Below are positions 1 through 9,429 of a stretch of DNA of 64,000 bases, piece by piece. Below the pieces are notes generated by a model. The model was given only the letters and a program-made list of their open reading frames with translations. It was not told the origin of the DNA and did no database searches. The stretch lies in NCBI GenBank assembly GCA_964561215.1, contig CAZLOS010000008.1:1-64000 (forward strand), written 5' to 3'. This DNA is from JAJFUV01 sp964561215. Lineage in GTDB: Bacteria; Acidobacteriota; Terriglobia; Bryobacterales; Bryobacteraceae. The position numbers were made by a program, and so were the translations under genes. How positions within the stretch are numbered: position 1 is the stretch's first letter; the number at the start of each line of letters is the position of its first letter.

Positions 1-69
1 ACCTTCGGCTACGACGTGAGAATGACGGCGCCGCCGCTGCCCGTGCCCGGCGAGTACAAATTCATCTGA
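1..69 (+). CDS. C-terminal end of an unidentified protein (partial)
   Basis: An open frame runs from the first base of the window to a TGA at 67-69 and encodes only 22 residues, ending in a proline-rich tail followed by GEYKFI. The rest of the gene lies outside the window. The fragment is too short to assign a family. It could be the tail of a TonB-dependent receptor-like or other exported protein, but nothing visible supports a choice. Confidence 0.35.
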   Translation, partial: TFGYDVRMTAPPLPVPGEYKFI

Positions 70-93
70 AAGTAGCGCTTGCCACGCGGATGG

Positions 94-126
94 AGTTGAT
101 GGCATATGGATGGTATGCCATCAACT
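94..126. promoter_or_regulatory. Perfect 13-bp inverted repeat over a start codon
   Basis: AGTTGATGGCATA at 94-106 is followed by a 7-nt loop and by its exact complement TATGCCATCAACT at 114-126. The ATG chosen for the next methyltransferase gene (106-108) begins at the last base of the left arm, and the alternative ATG (115-117) lies in the right arm. In RNA this would form a stable hairpin hiding both start codons. In DNA it could be an operator for a dimeric regulator. The symmetry is seen directly; the function is inferred. Confidence 0.5.
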
Positions 127-900
127 TCCAGCGTCCGTCCGTACCACTGGCTGGCCATTTACTACGACCTGTTCTGCGCCGGCCTGATCCCCTGGATGGC
201 CGGCGCGCGGGAACACATACTCGGCGGGCTCATGGAAAAAATCGAGTCCGCCTGCGACCTTGCCTGCGGAACCGGCACCCTGGCCGTCGAGTTTGCGCAA
301 AAAGGGATCAAGACGTACGCTGTGGATCTTTCCCCCGGGATGTGCAGGCTGGCACGCGCGAAAGCCCGCAAGATCGAGGCAAAAGTGCGCGTTGTGCACG
401 CCGACATGCGCAGCTTCGAGCTGCCCGAGCGGGTGGACCTGGTGACATGCCAGTTCGACGCGTTGAACCACATCCCGGGCAAGGCGGAACTGACCCAGGT
501 TGCGAAGTCCGTGGCGCGCGCGCTGCGGCCGGGCGGTCATTTCTGGTTCGACGTGAACACCCGGCTGGCGTTCAAAGAGACCTGGGTCCATACGTGGTGG
601 CGGGAATGGCCCGGCGTCGTGATCGTCATGCGCAACGGCAATGACAGCGAGCACGATCACGCTTGGTGCGATGTCGAATGGTTCATCCGCGAGGGAGAAC
701 TCTGGCGCCGGCACCACGAGCGTGTTGAAGAAGTGTGCTGGAGCGGCGCGGAGATCCGTCGCGCGCTGCGTGACGCCGGCTTCGACCGCATCCGTGCCTG
801 GGACGCCGGCCAGTTTCTGAGAAACGACCCGTTCGTCAGGTCCGGCCATCGCACCTTCTACCTGGCCCGCAAAACGGAGGACTCAGTTTCCCGGGGCTAG
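106..900 (+). CDS. Class I SAM-dependent methyltransferase
   Basis: This 264-residue protein has the Rossmann methyltransferase fold signatures: the glycine-rich SAM motif I (CDLACGTGTL, residues 50-59), an acidic motif II (VDLSPGM, about 74-80) and a motif around residue 96 (HADMRSFEL). The substrate cannot be read from the sequence; soluble proteins of this type methylate small molecules, quinones or proteins. The start at 106 is chosen because a purine-rich GGATGGAG lies about 10 nt upstream; ATG 115 is an alternative. The start sits in a perfect hairpin. The stop overlaps the stop of the convergent VOC gene. Confidence 0.75.
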   Translation: MDGMPSTSSVRPYHWLAIYYDLFCAGLIPWMAGAREHILGGLMEKIESACDLACGTGTLAVEFAQKGIKTYAVDLSPGMCRLARAKARKIEAKVRVVHADMRSFELPERVDLVTCQFDALNHIPGKAELTQVAKSVARALRPGGHFWFDVNTRLAFKETWVHTWWREWPGVVIVMRNGNDSEHDHAWCDVEWFIREGELWRRHHERVEEVCWSGAEIRRALRDAGFDRIRAWDAGQFLRNDPFVRSGHRTFYLARKTEDSVSRG

Positions 901-1277
901 GTCAGCGGCACCGGTCGCTTGATCAGGTGCAGGACGTTGCCCTCGGGGTCCTGGAAGAAGACTACCTGGTTGCCGCCGCGTATGGCCGGCTCGCTCAGGA
1001 AATTGACGCCGGATGCCTTGATGTTCCGGTAATCGGCATCGAAGTCGTTCGTGATGAGTGCCAGGTGGCGCAGGCCGGAATCCTTCATCTTGACCGGCTG
1101 CAGGCCGCTCTCGGCGTGGATGATCTCGATGCGCGAATGGTCCTTGGCCACGATGAAATAGTTGCGCGTGGCCGGGTTGTGATCTTCCACCGTGAAGCCC
1201 AGATACTTCACATACCATGCCGCCAGACTATCGGGGTCCGGAGACGCTATCGCCGAATGCTCTATCCCTTGGATCAT
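897..1277 (-). CDS. VOC superfamily protein (glyoxalase/dioxygenase fold)
   Basis: The 126-residue product shows the paired beta-alpha-beta-beta-beta modules of the vicinal oxygen chelate fold: IEHSAIASPDPDSLAAWY at the start, an RIEIIH strand in the middle, a second module from HLALITNDF, and the closing QVVFFQDPEGNVLHL. Metal ligands typical of glyoxalase-like enzymes are plausible at His7, Glu51, His71 and Glu112. The exact reaction (lyase, isomerase, resistance protein) is unknown. The ATG at 1277 is preferred over the longer open frame because conserved residues begin immediately after it. Confidence 0.75.
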   Translation of the reverse strand: MIQGIEHSAIASPDPDSLAAWYVKYLGFTVEDHNPATRNYFIVAKDHSRIEIIHAESGLQPVKMKDSGLRHLALITNDFDADYRNIKASGVNFLSEPAIRGGNQVVFFQDPEGNVLHLIKRPVPLT

Positions 1278-1291
1278 ACCCAAGGATTCTA

Positions 1292-2125
1292 TCAGTATTT
1301 CGAAAAGTCGAAGTCTTCGAGTTTGCCTTCGAAGAAGATGAGCTTGCCGTGGATCGAGGCCGCCTCGCCCGGAGCGAGGTCCTTGAATTTCGGATCGGCG
1401 TGTACGCAGGGGTGATTCGGGTTGGCCACCATCGAGATGGTATCGGTGTGCCAGGTCATGGCCATCAGCCGGGGCGCCTGGCGGGAAACCACCACCGCCA
1501 CCGGCAGGTCCGCTACCGGCCGGCCCGAAGTCCTCCATCCGACGCGATACGGCCCTGCCGCGCCTTCCGGAATTGGAGCCGAAAGCGGCAGCCATCCGGT
1601 CTTGGCGAGATGCACGTATTTGTTCGAGTTGGTGTAGTCGGCGAACTCGCGTATGGCGCGGAGGAAGGCGCAGGTCTGCAATGTGATGTTCTTCAGGGGC
1701 TCTCTCGTGCCGTTGCCGAGGTGTAATTCGAGCGCCACCACCGCGTCGCTCTTCCTGATGACGTTGCCGCCGAAACTGATGCCGTTCGGCAATTTGCGCT
1801 CGAAGGAAATGCCGTCCTCTGCGCGCTGCCAGGCAACCGGCGGGAGATCATGGAAGACGGTCGGAAAAGGGGGATTGACGTGGCTGAGAAACAGCAATCC
1901 CTGGCTGGTGAAGATTGCCTCCGGGAAATCCAGCCAGACGTAGTCCTGGCCCGGCCAGGGCGGGCTGATCCAGGCGATGTGTTCCCAGGGGTAATGCGGG
2001 CGCCAGGCCCCGGGCAGAATACGGATCCCCTTGACGTGGGTTTCGTACGTGCCTTGCGGCGATCCGGGGGCCGCCGCAAGCAGGACTACCATCGGCAGAA
2101 ATCCTCTCCGCGAGGTTCTGTACAT
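1292..2125 (-). CDS. Exported protein of unknown function
   Basis: This 277-residue protein starts with a probable export signal: an SRRGF twin-arginine-like motif followed by a short hydrophobic run and an Ala-rich cleavage region near residue 20. The mature part is rich in aromatic residues and prolines and looks mainly beta, with motifs such as HIAWISPPWPG and a late MTWHTDT segment. I do not recognise the family. It lies 14 bases upstream of the VOC gene on the same strand, so the two may be cotranscribed. A carbohydrate-binding or DUF-type periplasmic role is possible but unsupported. Confidence 0.55.
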   Translation of the reverse strand: MYRTSRRGFLPMVVLLAAAPGSPQGTYETHVKGIRILPGAWRPHYPWEHIAWISPPWPGQDYVWLDFPEAIFTSQGLLFLSHVNPPFPTVFHDLPPVAWQRAEDGISFERKLPNGISFGGNVIRKSDAVVALELHLGNGTREPLKNITLQTCAFLRAIREFADYTNSNKYVHLAKTGWLPLSAPIPEGAAGPYRVGWRTSGRPVADLPVAVVVSRQAPRLMAMTWHTDTISMVANPNHPCVHADPKFKDLAPGEAASIHGKLIFFEGKLEDFDFSKY

Positions 2126-2156
2126 ACTGAAACGCCGGCCCCTGCGTTTACAGATA

Positions 2157-2378
2157 CTACTTCTTCTTCTCCACGACCTTGAGACCCTTCAGAGTCTTCT
2201 TTTCCTTGTAGTACTTGCCGTTGTCGTTCAACTCCTTCGAGCCTGCCTTCACGTGACAGAACGTGCAGGGTTTGTTCTCTTTCTTGGTGAACTCAGGCTT
2301 GGCGTAGGAAGTTGCCGTTAGCGCCAGAAAACCGAGAGCGAGTACGGCTCCCGGAAGAACCAGCTTGAGCATCCTCAT
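2157..2378 (-). CDS. Very small exported monoheme c-type cytochrome
   Basis: The 73-residue precursor has a signal peptide (about residues 1-26, ending SYA) and one heme-binding CTFCH motif at residues 38-42, in a Lys-rich mature chain of about 47 residues. The ATG at 2378 is chosen over an upstream one because AGGAGAG lies 5 nt before it. It should act as a periplasmic electron carrier or sensor. Apart from the CxxCH histidine there is no His or Met in the mature chain, so the sixth heme ligand of a normal monoheme cytochrome c is missing. That suggests a Lys-ligated, open-site or partner-dependent heme. Confidence 0.75.
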   Translation of the reverse strand: MRMLKLVLPGAVLALGFLALTATSYAKPEFTKKENKPCTFCHVKAGSKELNDNGKYYKEKKTLKGLKVVEKKK

Positions 2379-2449
2379 ATTCTCTCCTTGAGAAAGTAAC
2401 AACCGCGTACTTAGTCTATTACAACAGCGGTCACTTGCGGCGCAACTGT

Positions 2450-3322
2450 TTATTGCTCAAGTTCACGTAGAACATCGAGGAGGACCGTGCCCACCACCTG
2501 GAAACTATCGGCGCTGAGCTTGTCGGTGGTGTCCTTCTCCGTGTGCCAGTAGGAATTCGACGGACCGTAGTCGAAATCGATCAGGTTCAGTGCATTCACA
2601 CCAAGACGCACGAAAGCGGCGTGGTCGTCCTCGACAAGGGAACCCTCGTTGAGGAAGTGACTGCCGTAACCTCTCCGGCGCGCGGCGCTCCACACACGCG
2701 CGCGCAGGCCGGGCGAAGAATACCCCTCTCTCAGGATGCCGAGATCCCGGTCTCCGATCATGTCCACGTTGATGAGCGCCTTGATGCGGCCGAGCGTGCC
2801 GTCGGCGTTCCAACGCGCGGCCAGGTGCCTGCTGCCATAGACTCCATCGGTTTCGGACCATTGCGCGATGGCCTCCTCGCCGTCGAACCACACCAGGTAC
2901 ACATCGTGTTGGCGGGGTTGGCCGGCGAGCACGCGAGCCATTTCCAGCAGGAAACCGGTGGAAGCGCCTCCATCGTTGGCTCCCACGAAGTTGATCCCGG
3001 GCATCACCTTGGTGTCGTAGTGGCCCGTGAAAACGATGGCCTGAGTCGAACGGCCAGCGAACCGCGCAATGATGTTGGACATCCGGATGGGGCCGAGCGG
3101 CGTCGAAGCGGTGAACGTATCGTCCCACACCTGGCAGCCGCGCTTAGCCAGTTCCGCGCGCAGGTACGCCTGCTGTTTGTGCATGGCGGGAGAGTCAGGA
3201 GTGCGCTGGCCAAACGCCACCACGCGGCGAGTGTATTCGAGCGCCGATTGGCCGCTGAAGTCGGCTCCGGCGGCCAATGCAGCCGCTGCCAGGGAAGTCA
3301 GGATCGCTTGTATGCCGTACAT
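2450..3322 (-). CDS. Exported M28-family metallopeptidase / glutaminyl-cyclase-like enzyme
   Basis: The 290-residue product begins with a signal peptide (residues 1-19). It carries the M28 zinc-site motifs: GHYDTK (first His/Asp), NDGGASTG (bridging Asp), WFDGEEA (general base and zinc Glu), DMIGDRD, and a distal HTEKD histidine near the C-terminus. M28 enzymes are aminopeptidases; the short single-domain form with WFDGEEA also resembles glutaminyl-peptide cyclotransferases, so the two activities cannot be separated here. The ATG at 3322 is chosen because the signal peptide starts there; it overlaps the end of the upstream methyltransferase by 25 bp. Confidence 0.8.
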   Translation of the reverse strand: MYGIQAILTSLAAAALAAGADFSGQSALEYTRRVVAFGQRTPDSPAMHKQQAYLRAELAKRGCQVWDDTFTASTPLGPIRMSNIIARFAGRSTQAIVFTGHYDTKVMPGINFVGANDGGASTGFLLEMARVLAGQPRQHDVYLVWFDGEEAIAQWSETDGVYGSRHLAARWNADGTLGRIKALINVDMIGDRDLGILREGYSSPGLRARVWSAARRRGYGSHFLNEGSLVEDDHAAFVRLGVNALNLIDFDYGPSNSYWHTEKDTTDKLSADSFQVVGTVLLDVLRELEQ

Positions 3323-3987
3323 ATGTAACCGAGAGTGAAGTCGCGCCGCCGGTCGAGCCGGTCGAGCAGTGGGGCGAGAAGCGCGGGAGGCGCCAGGAAT
3401 AACGCCGCCAGCGGGAACAGGATTCCGGGGAAAAACTGCAAGCCGTTGAGGAGCCGCCGGGAGATCAGGCGAAAGTAGCCCCCGACGGGGCGAATTTCGC
3501 ACCGCTCGAAACCGGCCTGTTCGAGCAGCCAGGCGCATCCGAAACGGGTGTAGCGAAAGTAGTCGTGGGGCGCCTGGTGCACTTCCCATTCCTGCGGTAG
3601 GACGAGCAGCAGCCGGCCGCCGGGTTCGAGCGCGCGCGCGATTTCGAGCAGCACGCCGGCCGGTTCGCGCACATGCTCGAGGGTGACAATGTTCAGGCAG
3701 GCGTCGAAGACACCGCCGCGAAAAGGAAGAGCGGACAGATCCCCGATCACATCCAGTTGGCGATAATTCCAGTTCGCGTCGCCGATGCCCAGGTCGAATC
3801 CCACGTACTGCTGCCTGGAGAAGTGGCTACGGTAGGCGCCTTCGCCGGCTCCCGCGTCCAGCACCCGCACGCTTGGGGAGAGCGCGGCAGCGAAGCTCCG
3901 TACCGCTTCCTCGGTTTCCTGCTCGAAATAGAAGAGATACCGGCGCAGAAAGCCGGGCAGCACACGCTGTATGCGGCGGTAGATCAT
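3298..3987 (-). CDS. SAM-dependent methyltransferase with C-terminal hydrophobic segment
   Basis: This 229-residue protein has a class I methyltransferase core with motif I VLDAGAGEGAY (about 42-52) and the C-terminal half typical of methyltransf_11 proteins (LLLVLPQEW, residues about 127-135). A hydrophobic Pro/Leu-rich stretch near residues 185-210 may anchor it to the membrane. Its ATG overlaps the stop of the upstream methyltransferase in an ATGA, so the two are probably translationally coupled. With the glycosyltransferase behind them, a role in modifying a surface glycan or polyprenyl-linked sugar is a reasonable inference. Confidence 0.75.
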   Translation of the reverse strand: MIYRRIQRVLPGFLRRYLFYFEQETEEAVRSFAAALSPSVRVLDAGAGEGAYRSHFSRQQYVGFDLGIGDANWNYRQLDVIGDLSALPFRGGVFDACLNIVTLEHVREPAGVLLEIARALEPGGRLLLVLPQEWEVHQAPHDYFRYTRFGCAWLLEQAGFERCEIRPVGGYFRLISRRLLNGLQFFPGILFPLAALFLAPPALLAPLLDRLDRRRDFTLGYICTAYKRS

Positions 3988-4979
3988 GATTTCTTGCGCG
4001 CTTCCACCATTATGGTGGAGCCGGCGTGGCAGGCGGCCTCGAGCATCGCAAACGGCAGGCAGGCCGCGGTCAGGCCGCAGTACACAAGGTCCTTGAACAG
4101 CCGCCTGTTCGGGGTTTCCGGAATACGGCGAATGCGGCGCGCCATGGGGTCGAGCGACGGCGCCAGGCTGGTTGCCATTCCCGCGGGGTTGTCGCGCAAG
4201 GAGAAGTACTTGGTCCGCACCACTTCGAAGCCGCATTGATCGAGCAGGACTTCCAACTCCCTGGGACGGAAGGTGAGCAGGTGGCGCGGAACATCCAATC
4301 CGATCCAGTTCTCACCGAGCAGCAGGAACTGCCAGCACTGCGCGTTGGGGACTTGCACGACGAGGCGCCCGTCCGGCTTGAGCAGTTCGTGCGCGGATTG
4401 GAGGTAGGCTGCGGGTTCGTAAAGGTGCTCGAGCACATGGAACATGGTGACCACGGCGAAACTGCCTGGCGCGAAAGGCGCTCGCGAAAGGCTACAGCAC
4501 ACGGCCGGCACCCTATTGTTTGTCCAGGCGACCGCGGCGGCTTGCAGACAGAAGTCGAGGCCGAAGACCGGCAGGCCTTTCTCGGCCATGAGGCGCAAGA
4601 ACAGCCCGCCCCCGCAGCCGACATCCAGGATGGGGCCTTTCTCCGCGCATCCGCTCAGAGCCTGTCCGACAAAGCGCGTGTGATCGCACAGCACCGTCCG
4701 GCGGTAACGCTCCACCCATTTCCCGGCGGCTTCCATCTCGGGAACGTACCAGTAGTTGTCCGGATAGTATTGCCGCAGTTCGGTGGGCTCGGGCCATGGC
4801 TGGAGCCGGAGCAGGCGGCAGCGGCGGCATTCGACGATGGAAAAGACTTTCGTTGTACTGCGGTACAGGCGGTCGGTAGCGGTGAACAGCGTCCGCGATT
4901 CAGCGTCGCCGCAGGCCGGGCAAACGCTCGCCTTCTCCGGCGCCGGCCCTTTGAGCGTGTTGTTCAACGCTTGACTCAC
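3984..4979 (-). CDS. SAM-dependent methyltransferase with N-terminal zinc ribbon
   Basis: The 331-residue product opens with two Cys pairs (CPAC about 20-23 and CRRC about 51-54) that would bind zinc. It continues with a class I methyltransferase domain: motif I ILDVGCGGGLFL (about 116-127), FGLDFC as motif II, and FHVLEHLYEP in the middle. This arrangement is known from methyltransferases of surface polysaccharide and sugar-modification clusters. It lies between a glycosyltransferase gene (9 bp away) and another methyltransferase (4-bp overlap), all on one strand. The acceptor substrate is not evident. Confidence 0.8.
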   Translation of the reverse strand: MSQALNNTLKGPAPEKASVCPACGDAESRTLFTATDRLYRSTTKVFSIVECRRCRLLRLQPWPEPTELRQYYPDNYWYVPEMEAAGKWVERYRRTVLCDHTRFVGQALSGCAEKGPILDVGCGGGLFLRLMAEKGLPVFGLDFCLQAAAVAWTNNRVPAVCCSLSRAPFAPGSFAVVTMFHVLEHLYEPAAYLQSAHELLKPDGRLVVQVPNAQCWQFLLLGENWIGLDVPRHLLTFRPRELEVLLDQCGFEVVRTKYFSLRDNPAGMATSLAPSLDPMARRIRRIPETPNRRLFKDLVYCGLTAACLPFAMLEAACHAGSTIMVEARKKS

Positions 4980-4988
4980 TCGATCACC

Positions 4989-6026
4989 TCATTCCACGAA
5001 CGCCCGTACCGGCGGGCAGTTCTCCAAAACCAGGCGCCGTACCTGGGCCGGAGCAAGCCGCCGGAACCGCTTGACCTGGCTGCGCTTGGCCAGGATCCTC
5101 GGCAGCAGGAGCAACGCCTGCCAGTCGCCCCGCACAAACGCGGTGGCCAGCCGCGCCTTGCCTGCCGCTCCGGTGAAGCGCGCCGCGTCGCCGCGTCCCG
5201 CCAGTGCGGCGCGCAGGCCGGCCAGCAACCGCACCGTGTAGTAGAAACCGTTGAGCCAGAGCAGGCTCCACGGGAAAAGCTTGGCGGCCAAGAGCACGCG
5301 GTTGCGCTCGATCAATTCCATGCGGCGCGCCGATTCAATACCCAAGCTCGATCCGCGCCGGTGCCGGACCACGGCCTTGGGTTCATACAAGCACGTCCAG
5401 CCCGCGATCCGTCCGCGCAAGCCCAATTCGGCATCGTCGCCGTAAGCGAAGAAATCCTCGTCGAAGCCACCAATCTCGTCCAGCATCGCGCGGCGGTACA
5501 TCGCGGCGCAACCGTCCGGCCACAGAACTTCTTCCCGGCGATCGTAGCGGCCGTCGTCCGGCTCGCCGGTCCCGCGGCCGCGGTTCTGGCCATCGGGGTA
5601 GATCAGATGCCCCGCCTTGTCGATCCTTCCGGGATCGTCGTAAGAAAGAATCTTGGATGCCGCCATGCCTACCCGCGGCCGCTCATCAAAGCAGGCGCGC
5701 AGAGCCATGAGCCATTCCGGATCGGCCTCCGCGTCGTTGTTGAGCAGGGCGATGAAGGCGCCGCGTGCCTCCGCGATTCCCTGATTGTTGGCGGCGCAGA
5801 AGCCAAGATTCACGGTATTGCGGATCAATCTCAACCGGAGACGCCCGGGGCGGACAAATACCTCCTCCACCATCTCCGCTGAGCCGTCCCGCGAACCGTT
5901 GTCTACCACAATGACTTCGAAGTGAACGCCGCGTTGGCGCTCCAGCGATTCAAGGCAGGATCTCAACAGATCCTTGCGATTCCAGTTGAGCACAACCACC
6001 GAAATGTCCGATGCGCTGTTGCTCAC
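4989..6026 (-). CDS. Family 2 glycosyltransferase
   Basis: The 345-residue protein has a GT-A nucleotide-sugar fold: ISVVVLNWNRKDLL at residues 8-21, IVVDNGSRDGS, NLGFCAANNQGI, and the metal-binding LLNNDAEAD. The later FDEDFFAYGDDAELGLR region is typical of rhamnosyltransferase-like GT2 enzymes of O-antigen and exopolysaccharide synthesis. A hydrophobic C-terminal region may touch the membrane. It is the first gene of a three-gene unit with two methyltransferases and probably builds a methylated surface glycan. Donor and acceptor are unknown. Confidence 0.85.
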   Translation of the reverse strand: MSNSASDISVVVLNWNRKDLLRSCLESLERQRGVHFEVIVVDNGSRDGSAEMVEEVFVRPGRLRLRLIRNTVNLGFCAANNQGIAEARGAFIALLNNDAEADPEWLMALRACFDERPRVGMAASKILSYDDPGRIDKAGHLIYPDGQNRGRGTGEPDDGRYDRREEVLWPDGCAAMYRRAMLDEIGGFDEDFFAYGDDAELGLRGRIAGWTCLYEPKAVVRHRRGSSLGIESARRMELIERNRVLLAAKLFPWSLLWLNGFYYTVRLLAGLRAALAGRGDAARFTGAAGKARLATAFVRGDWQALLLLPRILAKRSQVKRFRRLAPAQVRRLVLENCPPVRAFVE

Positions 6027-6067
6027 TGCCTGTAGTATTATAGCGTCAGGGAAGTACAGTACTAACG

Positions 6068-6907
6068 ATGGAATCGGCAGGCGAGCGACTGCGAAGGGTG
6101 CGGCTCGAGCGAGGACTGGATCTTCGCGCCATTGCAGGCGAGTTGCGCATCAGCGCGCGCTACCTGGAAGCTATTGAAAACGGGGATCTTAAGTCCCTGC
6201 CAGGCGGATTCTTCTCCAAGAGTTTCTACCGCCAGTACGGCACCTACCTGGATGTGTGCGATCAGCAGTTCGATGCCGCGGTGGATAGCCTTTTCATCAG
6301 CGAGGAGGCGGTGCCCCTGGGCGCGAACAGCCCCTTGGAGAGCGCCCCCGGCATTGCGCCCATGCCTACCGCCTCGAAGCGAGGGCGGGCGCGCAAGCCA
6401 TTGATTTCGCTGGCCGTGCTGCTGGTGGTGGTGGCTGCCTGCTCCGGGATGTTCGCCCTTTGGCAGCGGTTGCAGCAAGCCAATCCCATCGAACAGGCTG
6501 TTCGCGCCAAACCCGCGGCGCCCGCGGCGAACGCGCCGCAGGTAGCGCCGGCCGTACAGGTCGTGAACGCGGTTCCGGCGTCCTCCACGTCTGAACCGGC
6601 CACACCAGCTTCCGCCGTGCCCAGCGGCGTGGTGCTCAACTTGTCGGCTACCGAACAGGTGTGGATTTCGGTGACTTCGGAGGGTAAGGTCCTTTTCAGC
6701 GGTGTGTTGGAACCGAGCCAGAGTAAGGCGCTCGATACGGGCGAGAACGCGCGGATACTCATCGGCAACGCCGGCGGCTTGGACGTGCAATGGAAAGGCC
6801 GCTCGCTCGGCCCGATTGGACCGCGCGGCCAGGTGCGGATTCTGGTGTTGAAGCCGGAAGGCTTTGAGATCCTGCCGCCAAAGAAGGACGCGCAGCCGAA
6901 GCTCTAG
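6068..6907 (+). CDS. RodZ-like helix-turn-helix membrane protein
   Basis: This 279-residue protein has a Cro/XRE-type helix-turn-helix domain (residues 1-70, RRVRLERGLDLRAIAGELRI), a linker, one transmembrane helix (about 106-128), a Pro/Ala-rich periplasmic spacer and a C-terminal beta domain of the DUF4115 type (about 190-270). This is the domain order of RodZ, which links MreB to the cell-wall elongation machinery. No other rod genes are nearby. A short inverted repeat (AGTAC-A-GTACT, 6053-6063) lies just before the start. The stop overlaps that of the convergent pgsA. Confidence 0.75.
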   Translation: MESAGERLRRVRLERGLDLRAIAGELRISARYLEAIENGDLKSLPGGFFSKSFYRQYGTYLDVCDQQFDAAVDSLFISEEAVPLGANSPLESAPGIAPMPTASKRGRARKPLISLAVLLVVVAACSGMFALWQRLQQANPIEQAVRAKPAAPAANAPQVAPAVQVVNAVPASSTSEPATPASAVPSGVVLNLSATEQVWISVTSEGKVLFSGVLEPSQSKALDTGENARILIGNAGGLDVQWKGRSLGPIGPRGQVRILVLKPEGFEILPPKKDAQPKL

Positions 6908-7572
6908 CTCGCCGCGGTTTTTTCCGCTTCCCGCAGCTTTCGCCGTTCCGCCACTTTACGGAGTCGGCGTTCCCTTTCCAGGCGGAAGAGTTCCTGCCGG
7001 CGGCGGCGTTTCACGCGGACGTCCACTGTCCGCCAGAACTTCCGGAAGTAGTCGATGGCGGAGATGAAACTGAAAGCCACTACGGCCCACATGGAAAGCA
7101 CGCCGGCCGTTCGCAGATTCTCCCAGCGAATGCTCAGGATGACCACGGAAACCGCCAGCACCTGCATGATCATCTTCGTTTTGCCGAGTTCGCTGGCCTT
7201 GATGGTATAGCCTTCCGCGGCGGCGATGCTGCGCAGGCCCGAAACCGCGAACTCGCGGCCCACGATCAGGATGACCATCCAGGCGGGAACGCGCTGCATT
7301 TCCACCAGCGACACGAGAGCGGCAGAAACGAGGAGCTTATCAGCGATCGGATCGAGCAGCGTACCCACGGTGGTCACCTGGCGCCACCGCCGGGCGAGGT
7401 ATCCGTCCAGCAGATCCGTGACGGCGGCGGCCAGGAAAATGGCCAGTGCGAGCAGGTCGTTGCTCACGGTGAACGTACCCAAATCCAAGCTGCGCTTGTC
7501 GGCCACCAGCACAGCCACCAGCAGGGGCACGAAGAAGATCCGCAGAATAGTAAGTAGATTCGGGAGATTCAT
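6904..7572 (-). CDS. pgsA: CDP-diacylglycerol--glycerol-3-phosphate 3-phosphatidyltransferase
   Basis: The enzyme makes phosphatidylglycerol phosphate from CDP-diacylglycerol and glycerol 3-phosphate in the inner membrane. The diagnostic CDP-alcohol phosphotransferase motif is present as DG-x2-AR-x8-G-x3-D-x3-D at about residues 56-79, flanked by several membrane helices. The 222-residue length exceeds the usual 180-190 because of a C-terminal tail of about 45 residues, very rich in Arg, Lys and Glu. The tail could be cytoplasmic and bind acidic lipid or nucleic acid. Confidence 0.9.
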   Translation of the reverse strand: MNLPNLLTILRIFFVPLLVAVLVADKRSLDLGTFTVSNDLLALAIFLAAAVTDLLDGYLARRWRQVTTVGTLLDPIADKLLVSAALVSLVEMQRVPAWMVILIVGREFAVSGLRSIAAAEGYTIKASELGKTKMIMQVLAVSVVILSIRWENLRTAGVLSMWAVVAFSFISAIDYFRKFWRTVDVRVKRRRRQELFRLERERRLRKVAERRKLREAEKTAAS

Positions 7573-7645
7573 CCGCTAGAACAAATATAAAACACCCGGG
7601 CCCTCGCGGGATCGCCTTGGACAACTTTGCGCGACCGGAAGAGCG

Positions 7646-8980
<1,335 letters not shown>

Positions 8981-8989
8981 CGCGATAAC

Positions 8990-9283
8990 CTAAGCCTCCG
9001 TGCCGTGCCCGCCAGGAGGCAATGGCGTGCCGCTGGAGGCACCCATCGTCTGCGGTACAGGAGCGGCCACGTGCGCCGCGCGCGTTACCACCACGGTAGA
9101 GATGGCGTGCTTGAAAATCAGCTGCTCCTGGCTGTTCGACTCCAGGATCACTGAGTACTTGTCAAAACTCTTGATTCGCCCCGAAAGTTTCACTCCGCTC
9201 ATCAGGTAAATGGTGAGGAACGTCTTGTCTTTCCGCGCATTGTTTAGAAACGCTTCTTGTATGTTTTGCGCCAATTTGTCCAT
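8990..9283 (-). CDS. hfq: RNA chaperone Hfq
   Basis: Hfq forms a hexameric ring that pairs small RNAs with mRNAs. Both Sm motifs are visible: Sm1 (TIYLMSGVKLSGRIKSFDKY, about residues 24-43) and Sm2 (IFKHAISTVV, about 56-65), where KH contacts the RNA uridine. The core is followed by a disordered tail rich in Ala, Pro and Gly of about 30 residues, for 97 residues in total. It is first in an hfq-hflX operon; a candidate promoter lies at 9362-9390. Confidence 0.95.
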   Translation of the reverse strand: MDKLAQNIQEAFLNNARKDKTFLTIYLMSGVKLSGRIKSFDKYSVILESNSQEQLIFKHAISTVVVTRAAHVAAPVPQTMGASSGTPLPPGGHGTEA

Positions 9284-9361
9284 AACACGCCCTCTCCGCC
9301 CGCAACCGGGCCGTTTCAGCCAGCTTCACCCAACCGAAGCCCGCAAGTACCCCTTCTTTGA

Positions 9362-9390
9362 ATCATATACGAAACGGCGAGAGGCGTAAA
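9362..9390 (-). promoter_or_regulatory. Candidate sigma-70 promoter of hfq-hflX
   Basis: Read on the minus strand, TTTACG (9385-9390) is followed after 17 bp by TATGAT (9362-9367), giving a start site near 9355, about 70 nt before the hfq ATG. The -10 matches five of six consensus positions. No better pair is seen in the 9284-9430 gap. Confidence 0.4.
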
Positions 9391-9429
9391 CTTATTGTGC
9401 AAGCGGCCCGCGTTCGCGCTGGTTTATAG

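Noticed and set aside
4026..5882. Long plus-strand frame of 618 codons
   Set aside because: It is antisense to the zinc-ribbon methyltransferase and glycosyltransferase genes, which have clear family motifs; high GC content keeps the opposite frame open.
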